A stretch of DNA of 64,000 nt, taken from assembly GCA_949281375.1 (NCBI GenBank), contig CASDLT010000040.1, forward strand, positions 1-64,000, written 5' to 3'. The notes under the pieces were generated by a model. It saw nothing but the letters and a program-made list of their open reading frames with translations, was not told where the DNA came from and did not search any database. Below, piece after piece: positions 40,513 through 49,954 of the stretch; positions within the stretch are counted from its first letter, which is position 1; each line of letters begins with the position of its first letter. Origin of the DNA: an uncultured Nitrosomonas sp. (lineage in GTDB: Bacteria > Pseudomonadota > Gammaproteobacteria > Burkholderiales > Nitrosomonadaceae). The translations under genes were made by a program, and so were the position numbers.

Positions 40513-41192
40513 TACGCGTACATGTAATTTGCGAAGGGCAGACGGAAGAAATGTTTGTTAAGGAAATACTCTCAGGCTTTTTTTCTTCGCGAGGTATTTG
40601 CTTGATTCCGACATTGATCGGGAAACCTGGGCACAAGGGCGGCAATTTTAAATTTGACAGGCTATTTACTGATGTGCGAGCCCGGTTATTAGGTGACAAA
40701 ACATCGTACTGCACAACTTTCTTTGATTTCTACGGTTTGCCAGAAAATTTTCCAGGGAAGAAAGAAGCACTAGATCGCTTAACCCTTCAAGACAAAGTGC
40801 AGTGCGTGTTAGGCAAAATGTCAGACAAATTAAGGGAAGAGCTGGGCGATGAGCCACTGAGACGTTTTATTCCTTATATCCAAATGTATGAGTTTGAAGG
40901 TTTACTCTTTAGTGCGCCAGATGGGTTGGCGCGGGCCATATATGAGCCTCAATTAGAGACAAAATTTCAGACAATCCGTAGTAAGTTTGCGACTCCTGAA
41001 GAGATAAACAATGATCCACAAAAAGCACCAAGTAAGCGAATAAAAGCATTATTCTCTGAGTACGATAAGCCAATTCACGGTTCACTTGCTGCAATGGAAA
41101 TTGGTTTAAATATAATTCGTATGGAATGCCAAATATTTTCTCGGTGGTTAACTCAAATTGAAAATTTAAAAGAAATTACAGAACGTATTTGA
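40509..41192 (+). CDS. DUF4276 (Toprim-like) protein, candidate nuclease effector
   Basis: This protein of about 227 aa starts MIRVHVICEGQTEEMFVKEI. The 'EGxTEE' glutamate and a later acidic strand (TTFFDFYGLPENFPGKKEA) match DUF4276 and have the layout of Toprim-type metal sites. The family block RRFIPYIQMYEFEGLLFSAP is clear. I set the start at 40509, where it overlaps the upstream ATPase stop by four bases. An in-frame ATG 36 bases earlier is unlikely. Function is inferred from family and pairing: a probable nuclease partner of the ATPase. AT-rich like its neighbour, suggesting joint transfer. Confidence 0.85.
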   Translation: MIRVHVICEGQTEEMFVKEILSGFFSSRGICLIPTLIGKPGHKGGNFKFDRLFTDVRARLLGDKTSYCTTFFDFYGLPENFPGKKEALDRLTLQDKVQCVLGKMSDKLREELGDEPLRRFIPYIQMYEFEGLLFSAPDGLARAIYEPQLETKFQTIRSKFATPEEINNDPQKAPSKRIKALFSEYDKPIHGSLAAMEIGLNIIRMECQIFSRWLTQIENLKEITERI

Positions 41193-41247
41193 TAAAATAC
41201 CCTAATGAAATTAATGGGTTTAATAAGTTTTTTTTTCAAAAAAGGGT

Positions 41248-41736
41248 TTATATTTTTTGTCGATAATTCTTCAAATACCGCAACAATATCACTACCCTAT
41301 CCTTAACAATCTTGGCGCGATAATCTCCGCGTGAAATAACCATTGAGCTGCCGAATTTTTCGGTGGTCCAGTTGCGGTTGATGAACTCAAATTCCCGATC
41401 CCGGTAATTCAGCCACGCAAGCTGGGATTTTTTCAAGGATTGCTGAGATTCTTCAGGCAAGTGAGTCATTAATCGCCGATAGGCGGCATTTAGTTCTTGA
41501 TCGAGAAACTCATCGTAGGCAGCGTATGCCGTCAAATAACTCTGGGTTGTGTGTTCCGTGTGTTGAATATCGCGTTCATAGGGTTGCGCGCGATTCAGAA
41601 ACTCGCCAACATAATCAGGCGAATCCGGGTTGTCGATCGCTTGAATGGGCAGGCTGAAGCACAGCAACAAACTAGCCAGCACGAGGTGATGCAGCGTTCG
41701 TGCCGGCCGTACATTGATGTAATCACCAATGCGCAT
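41248..41736 (-). CDS. LprI-like lysozyme-inhibitor-domain protein (DUF1311)
   Basis: This protein of about 162 aa has a signal peptide (LHHLVLASLLLCFSLPIQA) and then an LprI-type domain. That domain shows the helical 'YDEFLDQELNAAYRRLM' and 'LKKSQLAWLNYRDREFEF' pattern of the YecT/LprI family. LprI from Mycobacterium inhibits lysozyme. Three in-frame ATGs (41769, 41742, 41736) all lie inside the 3' end of the upstream lysozyme gene; I use the last. The two genes are therefore translationally coupled. The pairing suggests protection of the periplasm from the neighbouring lysozyme. Confidence 0.78.
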   Translation of the reverse strand: MRIGDYINVRPARTLHHLVLASLLLCFSLPIQAIDNPDSPDYVGEFLNRAQPYERDIQHTEHTTQSYLTAYAAYDEFLDQELNAAYRRLMTHLPEESQQSLKKSQLAWLNYRDREFEFINRNWTTEKFGSSMVISRGDYRAKIVKDRVVILLRYLKNYRQKI

Positions 41737-42235
41737 AGACATTGCCAGAATAGATGTTCCATTCCGCATTGCGCCGCTTGTTCAAACCCTCCATGATCTT
41801 GCCTTGGGATTTATTCCAGGATTTCCAGGCGGCTTCGAGATTGGGATACTTTGTCAATGAGGAAGGGTTGTTAACGAGTTTAAGGACTGATGACGTTGCG
41901 AGATTGGCCAGACCGATATTGAACGCCAGTATGACCAGCGCATCGAACTGATTCTGCGTAATTGAAGCGGTGACTTTGGCGTTCACACCTTCGACAAAAG
42001 GCGCTAAATCTTTAAGGAACAGGGTTTTTGCCTGTTCCTGAGTAATACCATTTCGATAGCCAGCGCCGAATTCATTCCATTCCTGCAGGCTGATCAGGTG
42101 TCCATAACCTATGGTGGCGCCGATTACCCAATTTGAAATCACTTTGCCAGTCTGGTCATCGTAAGGATCTCCTCTGAAGGATTCGATCGACATTAGAAGT
42201 TCAATTCCTTGATCGCTCATTTGATGGTTGGACAT
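41723..42235 (-). CDS. GH24 phage-type lysozyme (muramidase)
   Basis: This 170-aa glycoside hydrolase cleaves the MurNAc-GlcNAc bond of peptidoglycan. Catalytic E18 is in SIESFRGDPYDDQTG, followed by the ATIGYGHL loop (about 40-47), which arrives after a short insertion relative to classical T4-type enzymes. FDALVILAFNIG is the helical lobe. It has no signal peptide, as in phage endolysins that need a holin or another export route. The Shine-Dalgarno AAGGAG is strong. The 3' end overlaps the LprI-like gene. No holin, spanin or other phage gene is seen nearby. Confidence 0.88.
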   Translation of the reverse strand: MSNHQMSDQGIELLMSIESFRGDPYDDQTGKVISNWVIGATIGYGHLISLQEWNEFGAGYRNGITQEQAKTLFLKDLAPFVEGVNAKVTASITQNQFDALVILAFNIGLANLATSSVLKLVNNPSSLTKYPNLEAAWKSWNKSQGKIMEGLNKRRNAEWNIYSGNVYAHW

Positions 42236-42284
42236 GGCCCTCTCCTTTTATTGACATTTGAGCTGCACGATTCTGATTGGAATT

Positions 42285-43334
42285 TTACGCCACTGTCACC
42301 TCATCGGATAAATATACATCCTGAATGGCGTTCAATAATTTGATCCCGTCTGCAAATGACTTTTGAAACGCCTTGCGGCCCGAGATCAGACCCATGCCGC
42401 CGGCGCGCTTGTTGATGACCGCGGTTCGAACGGCTTGATGCAGATCATCGCTGCCTGATTCGCCGCCGGAATTGATCATGCCGATGCGTCCCATGTAACA
42501 GTTAGCTACCTGATACCGTACCAGGTCGATCGGATGATCGGTCGTCAATTCGCTGTAGACTTTGGGATGGGTCTTGCCGAATTTGAGCGCGGTATAACCC
42601 CCGTTGTTGATGGCCATTTTCTGTTTGACGATATCCGCGCCGATGGTGACCGCCAGATGATTGGCTTGACCAGTCAGGTCGGCGCTGACATGGTAATCCT
42701 TATCGGCAGTTTTGAAAGCACTATTGCGGGTATATGCCCATAATATCGTCGCCATGCCCAAATTATGCGCGTGTTCGAAGGCTTCGGTCACTTCCTGGAC
42801 CTGCCGGCGCGATTGCTCGGAGCCGAAGAAAACGGTGGCGCCGACCGCGCAGGCCCCCATGTCGAATGCCTGGTCGACACTGGCGAAAATGGTCTGATCA
42901 TATTCATTGGGATAGGTCAGCAGCTCGTTGTGATTGATCTTCAGTATCATCGGAATCTTGTGAGCATAACGCCGCGAGACGATGGCGAGCACGCCCAGCG
43001 TCGACGCAACGCCATTGCAACCGCCTTCGATCGCGAGTTCCATAATCTGTTTCGGATCAAAGAACATCGGATTCGGTGCAAATGAAGCTCCCGCCGAATG
43101 CTCCACGCCCTGATCGACGGGGAGCAACGATAAATAACCGCTGCCAGCCAATCGACCATGATCGTAGAGTGCTTGCAAATTACGCAATACGCTGGGTTTG
43201 CGGTCGCTCAATGCCATGACCCGATCGATGAAATCCGGGCCGGGCAACTGGAAATTATCCTTCGGCATGGTTTTGCATACATGATTAAGCAGAGAATCGC
43301 TTTCGTTTCCCAACATCATTGAAATATCTGTCAT
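42285..43334 (-). CDS. fbaB: Class I fructose-bisphosphate aldolase (FbaB/DhnA type)
   Basis: This 349-aa Schiff-base aldolase splits or forms fructose 1,6-bisphosphate. The DhnA-type pattern is clear in [45 protein letters not shown] (probable Schiff-base lysine) and the phosphate loop MINSGGESG. The start at 43334 has AAGGAG seven bases upstream; the frame continues 26 codons earlier without similarity. It is a single gene; the 50-base gap to the lysozyme gene leaves coupling unclear. Confidence 0.93.
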   Translation of the reverse strand: MTDISMMLGNESDSLLNHVCKTMPKDNFQLPGPDFIDRVMALSDRKPSVLRNLQALYDHGRLAGSGYLSLLPVDQGVEHSAGASFAPNPMFFDPKQIMELAIEGGCNGVASTLGVLAIVSRRYAHKIPMILKINHNELLTYPNEYDQTIFASVDQAFDMGACAVGATVFFGSEQSRRQVQEVTEAFEHAHNLGMATILWAYTRNSAFKTADKDYHVSADLTGQANHLAVTIGADIVKQKMAINNGGYTALKFGKTHPKVYSELTTDHPIDLVRYQVANCYMGRIGMINSGGESGSDDLHQAVRTAVINKRAGGMGLISGRKAFQKSFADGIKLLNAIQDVYLSDEVTVA

Positions 43335-43522
43335 GGTGCACTCCTTAGGTACGGAATGAGTATCCGTTTTGGGTAATAGGGTATGAATGGTGCATCCTGA
43401 AGTTTGCGCCATTGTCTATTGCTATCATAGCAAATAGATAGGCGCTCACCCAGGTAATGTGATCATCAGAAAACGGAATGGGAAAAGTAAGAAATACAGA
43501 AACGCTTAGATTGCGATGACGG

Positions 43523-45559
43523 TCAGTTTTTTTCAACCTCTGGATCCGATGGGATGGTCTCGCCGATCGGTTTCAGGCAGCGCTCGATTGCTTCGCTCAG
43601 TTCGGTCATGTTGATGGGTTTGGTGAGGTAATGAACAAATCCGGCGTCCAGTGCGCGTTCGATATCCATCGTCATGGCATCGGCGGATAGCGCGATCACG
43701 GGAATGTCGCAGATTGCCGTGTCAGCCTTCAAGGCTTCCAGAACCGCGTAGCCATCGATGCCTGGCAGATGGATATCCAGCAAAATGACGGCAGGTTGGT
43801 AACGGCGGGCAAGATCCAGGCCAAATTCACCACGGGTCGCCGAAATCAGTTTCAAGTGAGGAAAATACTGGAACATGGCTTCCACCACACGTAAATTGGA
43901 TGCATTGTCTTCAATATACAGCACCAGCCATTCCTGACCATCCGAGGCAAAGATTTTATCCTGCTGTGCTGCAATCTCAGCGGGAACTGATGCCATCTCG
44001 ACGATCAAGGGTAATTCAATCCAGAACATCGATCCTTTGCCCAATGCGCTATTGAAGCCTAGCACGCCCCCCATCAGTTCTGCCAATTGTTTGCACAATG
44101 CAAGCCCAATGCCTGTTCCTTCGACTTCGGTGAATTCTGCACCGAGTCGCTCGAACGGCTTGAACAGTTGCGCAAAATTTTCATGCGCAATGCCGGGACC
44201 GGTATCGGTGACGCATAGGCGTACGACATTGCTTGCCGGATATTCGCGTGTGACGTCGATGCTTCCATTGATAATGTTGTACTTGACGGCATTCGAGAGC
44301 AAATTGACCAGAATCTGTTTCAAGCGGGTTGGATCGGCGAGAACAGTAATTTTCTCTTCACATTCGTTGAGCAAATGAATTTGTTTTGCCCGAGCAGCCG
44401 GTTGAATAATTTCGATAGCGGCTTTAAGGGTATCGCTGAGGTTGATCGGTTGCAGTAATACTGTCATTTTTCCGGATTCGATGCGCGCGAGATCCAATAA
44501 TTCATTGATCAATTTCAATAGATAATCGCCGGCGCGATGGATTTCATGGACGAACCGTGATTGTTTCGGGGTGAGATTTTGATATTCCAACACATGCGAG
44601 AAACCCAGAATGGCATTCATCGGCGTTCTCAATTCATGGCTCATGCGTGACAGAAATTCGCTTTTGGCGCGATTGGCGCGTTCGGCATCGTCGCGCGCCG
44701 TGGTCAGCTCGGCAGTTCGCAGTTTGACGCGGTTTTCGAGCTCGTCATTCAATGCTTTGAGATTTTCTTCAGCCTCTTTTAGGTCGGTAATATCGGTGAT
44801 TGAACCAACCATGCGGATAGGCTTACCATGAATATCCCGTATGGCTTCGCCGCGCGACAGTATCCAGCGGTAACTGCCGTTTTTATGTCGCAATCGCAAT
44901 TCCACACGATACGGTGAATTGTTCTCGAGGTGTGCCGAGATCGCCTGAGTGACCACGAACTTGTCATCCGGGTGAATAAAATTGAAGAATGACGTGTCAT
45001 CTTCGGGCAATTCATCTTCGAGATAACCGATGATTTCCTTCCAGCGAGTTGAATGATAGGCATGTCCGGTCACCGGATTCCAATCCCAAATGCCATCATT
45101 GGTGGCTTTGAGAACCAGGCGCATGCGCTCTTCGCTCTGGCGCAGGCTGGTCTCCATTTGTTTGCGTTCAGTGACATCATTGCCGATGCTGATCATGAAA
45201 TTGACCCGGCCGTTGGCATCGCGCAATAAGGTATTGTTCCATTCGATCAACCTATAAACACCTGATTTCGTCAGCCAATAATTGACGTGCTGGTGCGCGG
45301 AGATGTCCGAACTGGCAATCATCGCCTCAAATGCTTCCTTTTGGACGATATAGGCGTTTTCAGGTACCACAAAAATGTCCCACGGACATTTTCCGGCGAC
45401 TTCTGCAAAAGTGAATCCGCTCAGTTCCTCGCAAGCGGCGTTGAATCGATAGATGCGCCCTTCGTGATCCAGCACGACTACCAATGCACCAACATTTTCA
45501 ATGATGGCATTGAGAAAATCTGGGTCACGCATTGATTGATCGATCATATTGTTTTGCAA
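43523..45559 (-). CDS. Hybrid sensor histidine kinase (PAS-PAS-HK-REC)
   Basis: This 678-aa soluble signalling protein has two PAS domains (about 10-135 and 140-265), with a PAC-type end VGSITDITDLKEAE. A coiled coil follows, then HisKA with phospho-acceptor H308 in MSHELRTPMNAILGFSHVLE. The ATP-binding domain has N-box LVNLLSNAVKYN, G1 DTGPGI and G2 GTGIGLAL. A C-terminal receiver domain carries D595 (LLDIHLPGIDGY). It has no transmembrane helix, so it senses an internal signal. No output regulator gene is adjacent; it probably feeds a phosphorelay elsewhere. Confidence 0.93.
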   Translation of the reverse strand: MQNNMIDQSMRDPDFLNAIIENVGALVVVLDHEGRIYRFNAACEELSGFTFAEVAGKCPWDIFVVPENAYIVQKEAFEAMIASSDISAHQHVNYWLTKSGVYRLIEWNNTLLRDANGRVNFMISIGNDVTERKQMETSLRQSEERMRLVLKATNDGIWDWNPVTGHAYHSTRWKEIIGYLEDELPEDDTSFFNFIHPDDKFVVTQAISAHLENNSPYRVELRLRHKNGSYRWILSRGEAIRDIHGKPIRMVGSITDITDLKEAEENLKALNDELENRVKLRTAELTTARDDAERANRAKSEFLSRMSHELRTPMNAILGFSHVLEYQNLTPKQSRFVHEIHRAGDYLLKLINELLDLARIESGKMTVLLQPINLSDTLKAAIEIIQPAARAKQIHLLNECEEKITVLADPTRLKQILVNLLSNAVKYNIINGSIDVTREYPASNVVRLCVTDTGPGIAHENFAQLFKPFERLGAEFTEVEGTGIGLALCKQLAELMGGVLGFNSALGKGSMFWIELPLIVEMASVPAEIAAQQDKIFASDGQEWLVLYIEDNASNLRVVEAMFQYFPHLKLISATRGEFGLDLARRYQPAVILLDIHLPGIDGYAVLEALKADTAICDIPVIALSADAMTMDIERALDAGFVHYLTKPINMTELSEAIERCLKPIGETIPSDPEVEKN

Positions 45560-45722
45560 TCGGTAGAGTTAAATGGAATTCTGTCCTGCTTCAGCGTGCG
45601 AAATATCATGAACTGGAATTGGCAATAAGTTTAAACCTGAATAATGGTATTCTTTTTAGCAATAAAAGGCTAAAAGCATTCCCTAAATCGGAATATTGAT
45701 CCACTGCAAGCTGAAACATCCA

Positions 45723-46067
45723 ATGCCTGATCCCGAGATGAATGACATTAAAGAAATCACTGAAATACTGATAAAATTCCGCGATGAACGCGAGTGGGCG
45801 CAGTTTCATACTGCAAAGGATTTGGCGCTGGCGCTGAATATTGAAGCTGGCGAGCTGCTGGAGGCCTTTCTATGGAAGTCTTCCGATCAGGCAAATCCTG
45901 ATAAGGTCAAGGAAGAGCTCGCGGATGTGCTAGCGTATGCCTTATTGTTGGCTGAGATGTATGATTTTGATGTGCGCCGGATCATGCTGGAAAAGATTGA
46001 GCGCAATGCCCGCAACTACCCTGTCGCAAAATCCAGGGGAACCGCAAAAAAATACACCGAGTTATAA
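45723..46067 (+). CDS. MazG-like nucleotide pyrophosphohydrolase
   Basis: This protein of about 114 aa has the all-alpha NTP pyrophosphatase fold. The metal-binding helices are NIEAGELLEAFLW (ExxE) and EELADVLAYALLLAEMYD (ExxD). The C-terminal NARNYPVAKSRGTAKKY is typical of the YpjD/MazG-like group and suggests removal of noncanonical nucleotides. The start at 45723 is preferred; an ATG nine codons earlier is in frame. The gene stands alone between a divergent kinase and an HDOD gene. Confidence 0.88.
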   Translation: MPDPEMNDIKEITEILIKFRDEREWAQFHTAKDLALALNIEAGELLEAFLWKSSDQANPDKVKEELADVLAYALLLAEMYDFDVRRIMLEKIERNARNYPVAKSRGTAKKYTEL

Positions 46068-46188
46068 GCTGGCGCCAGGCATTATGCTCGGAGTCTACAG
46101 TCATTCATGATCATCGTTTTTTTGATTCAACAGCGCTGCTTGGTTAGAATGCGCTGCACAATGGAAATTACATCGGAGGAATCACACT

Positions 46189-47049
46189 ATGACACATGGC
46201 ATTGATTTGCAGCATTCTCTTGATCGTATCGATACCCTTCCCGCATTGCCGGTGATTGCACAGAAATTGCTGACCCTGGCGCTGGATACGGATGAAGGAG
46301 AAGCGCAATTGCTCAAGCTCATTGCTCAGGATCCGCAGATCTCGGCCAAGATCATCGGTTTGTCGAACAGTGCCCTGTTTGGTTCTCCGCGCAAAATTAC
46401 CTCGATCAGCGACGCCGCCATGTGCCTGGGATTGACACAAGTCAAGTCGGTCGCGGTCGGGATTGCAACGATGTCGGCTTTGGCTCGGCCATCTGAAGGC
46501 AAGTTTAAATCCTCTGATCTATGGACGCACAATATGGCGATTGCCAACACCATGCGCGTGGTTGCCCGACATATGCCCGCGCGTTTGCGCCCTCTGGATG
46601 ATCAAATATTTTTGGCGGGATTACTGCATGACATTGGCTATAACGTGCTGAGTTTCTTGGATGGCAATGCCAGTGACGCGCTGTATGACAAACTGAATGC
46701 CGGATCACATGATTCACTGCTGAACATCGAGCAACAGCTTTTAGGGACGCATCATGGCGAGCTGGGCGCCCGGCTTGCCCTGCATTGGGGTCTGCCGGAA
46801 GAAATCATCGCAGTGATTCGCTACCATCACATGCCCGACAACGTGGACGCTGAAGCAGGCCAGCCACTGGTGAGCCTGGTTCATCTCGTCGAAAAAATTC
46901 TGCCGGAGCTCGGAATTTCCGAACATACGCGGCACGATATCCTGCCGCAAGAATGGATGGCGTTAGGAATCGATGCAACCGAGCGAAATGATATCGTCCA
47001 GGAAGTAAATACCGTGGCAGAGCAGGCAAAGCAACTGGCGATTGCGTAG
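46189..47049 (+). CDS. HDOD-domain signalling protein
   Basis: This 286-aa protein has the HDOD pattern: LPALPVIAQKLLTLALD, LIAQDPQISAKIIGLSNSAL, ISDAAMCLGLTQVKSVAVGI and LAGLLHDIGYNVL. The family is related to HD phosphohydrolases but mostly lost the metal site and acts in signal transduction. No GAF, GGDEF or REC domain is attached. GGAGG lies just before the ATG. No partner gene is next to it. Confidence 0.9.
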   Translation: MTHGIDLQHSLDRIDTLPALPVIAQKLLTLALDTDEGEAQLLKLIAQDPQISAKIIGLSNSALFGSPRKITSISDAAMCLGLTQVKSVAVGIATMSALARPSEGKFKSSDLWTHNMAIANTMRVVARHMPARLRPLDDQIFLAGLLHDIGYNVLSFLDGNASDALYDKLNAGSHDSLLNIEQQLLGTHHGELGARLALHWGLPEEIIAVIRYHHMPDNVDAEAGQPLVSLVHLVEKILPELGISEHTRHDILPQEWMALGIDATERNDIVQEVNTVAEQAKQLAIA

Positions 47050-47054
47050 AGGTC

Positions 47055-47078
47055 CAGAGCAACTCACAGGTTGCTCTG
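47055..47078 (+). terminator. Hairpin after the HDOD gene
   Basis: CAGAGCAAC and GTTGCTCTG form a perfect 9-base stem with a 6-base loop, beginning six bases after the HDOD stop codon. No T-run follows, so it may be a weak terminator or an mRNA-end protector. Confidence 0.4.
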
Positions 47079-47177
47079 ATGGTGCACGTGGATGACCAAC
47101 CTAGGGCGATGTCCGGCCAACAAGCGAGGGCGTTGTTCAGATGACCGGTTAATTGAGCAAAGCTGTCATTTCCCGCC

Positions 47178-48335
47178 TTACTTCGATGCCAGCCGCCATA
47201 ATGACGTGATTTCTGCAGCGCGCGCGACATGCAATGGGTCATCGATATCATCTACACGCGGATGGCACGGTTTTATATCGGAACGGTCGAGTACGATTAA
47301 CCCTGCTTCATCAATGAGCGCGAGTAAAGTTTCGCGGCTTCGCAATCCCAGGTGTTCGGCAAAATCGGACAGAATCAGCCAGCCTTCACCACCGGCAATC
47401 AGATGAGCGCCCAGGCCGCGTAGAAATCCTTTTAACATGCGGCTATCCGGATCAAATATCGCATGTTCGAGCGGCGAACTCGGGCGAGCTGGAATCCAGG
47501 GTGGATTGCAGACGATCAATGCGGCTTGTCCAATTGGGAAAAGATCGGTCTGCACCAGATCGACGTGTTGCATGAAATTCAGGCGGGTCAAATTTTCGCG
47601 AGCGCACTCCAGCGCCCGCATATCCTGGTCGGTAGCGACGATATGCTGAATCCCGCGGCGCACCAGTAATGCAGCTAAAATCCCGGTACCGGTGCCGATA
47701 TCGAAGGCAGTCGAATGTGCTGTCATACTGTCCGGCAAGGGCATCCGGTCGATCAATTCGACATATTCGTTGCGGATCGGCGAGAAAACGCCATAATGCG
47801 GATGAATTCGCGCCTGCAGCACCGGTATCTCGATGCCTTTTTTGCGCCACTCATATGCACCGATCACACCCTGTAATTCCCGCAATGAGACAATGTAATC
47901 CTCATCGCATGAGCCGTAGGTTTGCAAGCAGGCTAATCGGACATCAGGCGCGCGGCGCAATGAAATACTGTGATCAGCCCTGACGGGAATCAGTAACTGG
48001 CCCAATATGTGGGCACGCTGAGCCTGTGCCTGCCGGTGGGCATGAAACGCTGTAGTGATGGACTGATGAGGGGTGCTGCCCGCGCGTGGCGTGCTTTTTT
48101 TATCAATGCGCCGCGACAGCGCGTGCAGAAGCTGACGCGCATTCTGAAAGTCGCCTCGCCATAACAGTGCTGTGCCTTCGCAGGCCAGCCGGTAAGCAGC
48201 GTCCGCGCTTAACCGGTCATCGATGACCTGAATGCGATGCGGAGGGTGCCTGTTTTTTTCGGAGCGCCAGCGCGCTGAAACTTCTTCGCCTGCTTCGTTC
48301 CAACGAACAAGCGGATAATCAAGCATGGAGGTCAT
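47178..48335 (-). CDS. SAM-dependent methyltransferase of the N5-glutamine/HemK-like fold
   Basis: This 385-aa protein has a Rossmann methyltransferase core. Motif I is FDIGTGTGILAALLVRRG (about 210) and the catalytic motif is VCNPPWIPARP (about 275), an NPPY-type motif with Trp. Between them lies IVATDQDMRALECARENLTR. The N-terminal about 190 residues are not typical of PrmC, so it may modify a ribosomal or release-factor glutamine or an RNA base. It is convergent with the HDOD gene. Confidence 0.75.
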   Translation of the reverse strand: MTSMLDYPLVRWNEAGEEVSARWRSEKNRHPPHRIQVIDDRLSADAAYRLACEGTALLWRGDFQNARQLLHALSRRIDKKSTPRAGSTPHQSITTAFHAHRQAQAQRAHILGQLLIPVRADHSISLRRAPDVRLACLQTYGSCDEDYIVSLRELQGVIGAYEWRKKGIEIPVLQARIHPHYGVFSPIRNEYVELIDRMPLPDSMTAHSTAFDIGTGTGILAALLVRRGIQHIVATDQDMRALECARENLTRLNFMQHVDLVQTDLFPIGQAALIVCNPPWIPARPSSPLEHAIFDPDSRMLKGFLRGLGAHLIAGGEGWLILSDFAEHLGLRSRETLLALIDEAGLIVLDRSDIKPCHPRVDDIDDPLHVARAAEITSLWRLASK

Positions 48336-48533
48336 TGAGGTCCATCAGTGTGCAGGTTATTTCTGGATGGATGCAGAGATCACGATACATGTCGGCATGA
48401 ATGTGAATCAATGGTGACCAAACTCAGAATGAGCCGGTATTATACGCTTCATGACCTTGAGATTTGAGTGATCCCTATGGGTGCAAAAATGAATATGCTT
48501 GCACACTATTGATTGATTTCTAAGGATGTATTT

Positions 48534-49088
48534 ATGAAGATTATTTCTGTTATCAATAAATTACAATCTGGCCGTAATGTCATGGCCAGTCCTGAATTAG
48601 CCCGGGCAACTTTACTGGTGATGCTGAGCTTGTTCATTGCAATGGGAGCCGATGCGGCCGAGCCGTCCTTCAACATCAGACCGCAGGAGGCGCCGGAGCC
48701 TTGTGACGCCAAAGTGCCCCAAATCCGTGTGACCGTCAATAATGTCAAGGCTGGCGGCGTTCTCAACGTTGAATTGTATGATGATCCGGAGCACTTCCTA
48801 TTCAAGAAAGGACGTAAGCGCAAGGTGCGCGTGCCGGCGGCGGCAGGCCCGCAGATCGTCTGCATGAATCTCGACCGGCCCGGTACCTACGCGGTTGCGG
48901 TTTATCATGATCGCGACGGCGACCGGAAACTGAAGAAACAGTGGAATTTGCTGCCCAGCGAGCCATTTGGCTTATCGAACAATCCCGATAATCCTTACAG
49001 TTTCCCGAAATTCAGCGACTCAGCATTTACCACCCATGCGCGAGGCGCGGATATCATCGTTAATCTTCGCGAAGCACCCGAGCGATAA
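48534..49088 (+). CDS. Secreted DUF2141 family protein
   Basis: This 184-aa protein has an N-terminal signal sequence (ATLLVMLSLFIAMGADAAEP). DUF2141-type strands follow: RVTVNNVKAGGVLNVELYDD, GTYAVAVYHDRDGDRKLKK and PFGLSNNP. The family folds as a small beta sandwich of unknown role, periplasmic or surface. The start at 48534 has TAAGGA upstream. The gene ends 5 bases before the hydrolase gene, so they form an operon. Confidence 0.85.
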   Translation: MKIISVINKLQSGRNVMASPELARATLLVMLSLFIAMGADAAEPSFNIRPQEAPEPCDAKVPQIRVTVNNVKAGGVLNVELYDDPEHFLFKKGRKRKVRVPAAAGPQIVCMNLDRPGTYAVAVYHDRDGDRKLKKQWNLLPSEPFGLSNNPDNPYSFPKFSDSAFTTHARGADIIVNLREAPER

Positions 49089-49093
49089 ACAAC

Positions 49094-49915
49094 ATGCGCA
49101 TGCTGCTGAGCCTGTCGGCGATCATTGCCGTTGCTTACGCGGCGTTAGTGCTGCTGGTATATTGGGGGCAATCCCGGCTGATGTATTTTCCGCAGCGAGT
49201 GCTCAGTGATACCCCCGCAAATATTGGTCTGGCGTATTCAACAGTGCATATCGCCACCGCCGATGGCGAGACACTGCATGGCTGGTGGGTGCCTGTGCCA
49301 GAAGCCAAAGGAACGGTACTGCTTTTTCATGGCAATGCCGGCAATATTTCACACCGCATCAATTATCTGACCATGTTCAAGCGGCTGGGTTATCACACGC
49401 TGCTGGTGGATTATCGGGGCTACGGCCAGAGCAGCGGCACGCCCTCGGAGGCCGGTATGTATCTGGATGCGCAGGCAGCCTGGCATTATCTTGTCGACGT
49501 TCAAGGCCATGCGCCGGCGCAGATTGCATTGTTCGGCGAATCGCTTGGCGGAGCCGTGGCGGCAGAGTTGGCTAGCCATGAGCAGCCTGGATTGTTGGTG
49601 CTTTCCTCCACTTTCACGTCTGTACCTGATTTGGCGGCAACACTGTATCCTTTCCTGCCGGTGCGCTGGATTGCCCGCTTTCGGTATGACACGCGGGCAT
49701 CACTGCAATCGGTGTCTTGCCCCGTCTTTATCGCTCACAGCCCCGACGACGAAATCATTCCGTTCGAACACGGCCAGCGTTTATTGGAGGCAGCTGCGGA
49801 ACCGAAGCAGTTTCTGACGCTGGAGGGGCATCACAATAGCGGCTTCATTTTCATGCAGCCACGATGGATCAAGGCATTGGGTGAGTTTATGGATGTGCAG
49901 ATGGCAAGGCAATGA
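49094..49915 (+). CDS. Membrane-anchored alpha/beta hydrolase (YfhR/BEM46-like)
   Basis: This 273-aa protein has an N-terminal hydrophobic anchor (LLSLSAIIAVAYAALVLLVY). The hydrolase fold carries oxyanion motif LLFHGNAGN, nucleophile S150 in GESLGG, acid D219 in SPDDEIIP and histidine 246 or 247 in GHHNSG. The BEM46/YfhR group has no firm substrate; esterase or thioesterase activity is likely. It is in an operon with the DUF2141 gene. Confidence 0.88.
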   Translation: MRMLLSLSAIIAVAYAALVLLVYWGQSRLMYFPQRVLSDTPANIGLAYSTVHIATADGETLHGWWVPVPEAKGTVLLFHGNAGNISHRINYLTMFKRLGYHTLLVDYRGYGQSSGTPSEAGMYLDAQAAWHYLVDVQGHAPAQIALFGESLGGAVAAELASHEQPGLLVLSSTFTSVPDLAATLYPFLPVRWIARFRYDTRASLQSVSCPVFIAHSPDDEIIPFEHGQRLLEAAAEPKQFLTLEGHHNSGFIFMQPRWIKALGEFMDVQMARQ

Positions 49916-49954
49916 ATCCATCGAAATGAATCAATGCAGGTTTACGCCGCCGGT

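Noticed and set aside
41723-42235. Prophage lysis cassette
   Set aside because: No holin, spanin, capsid, integrase or attachment repeat accompanies the lysozyme; the neighbours are an inhibitor-like gene and an aldolase.
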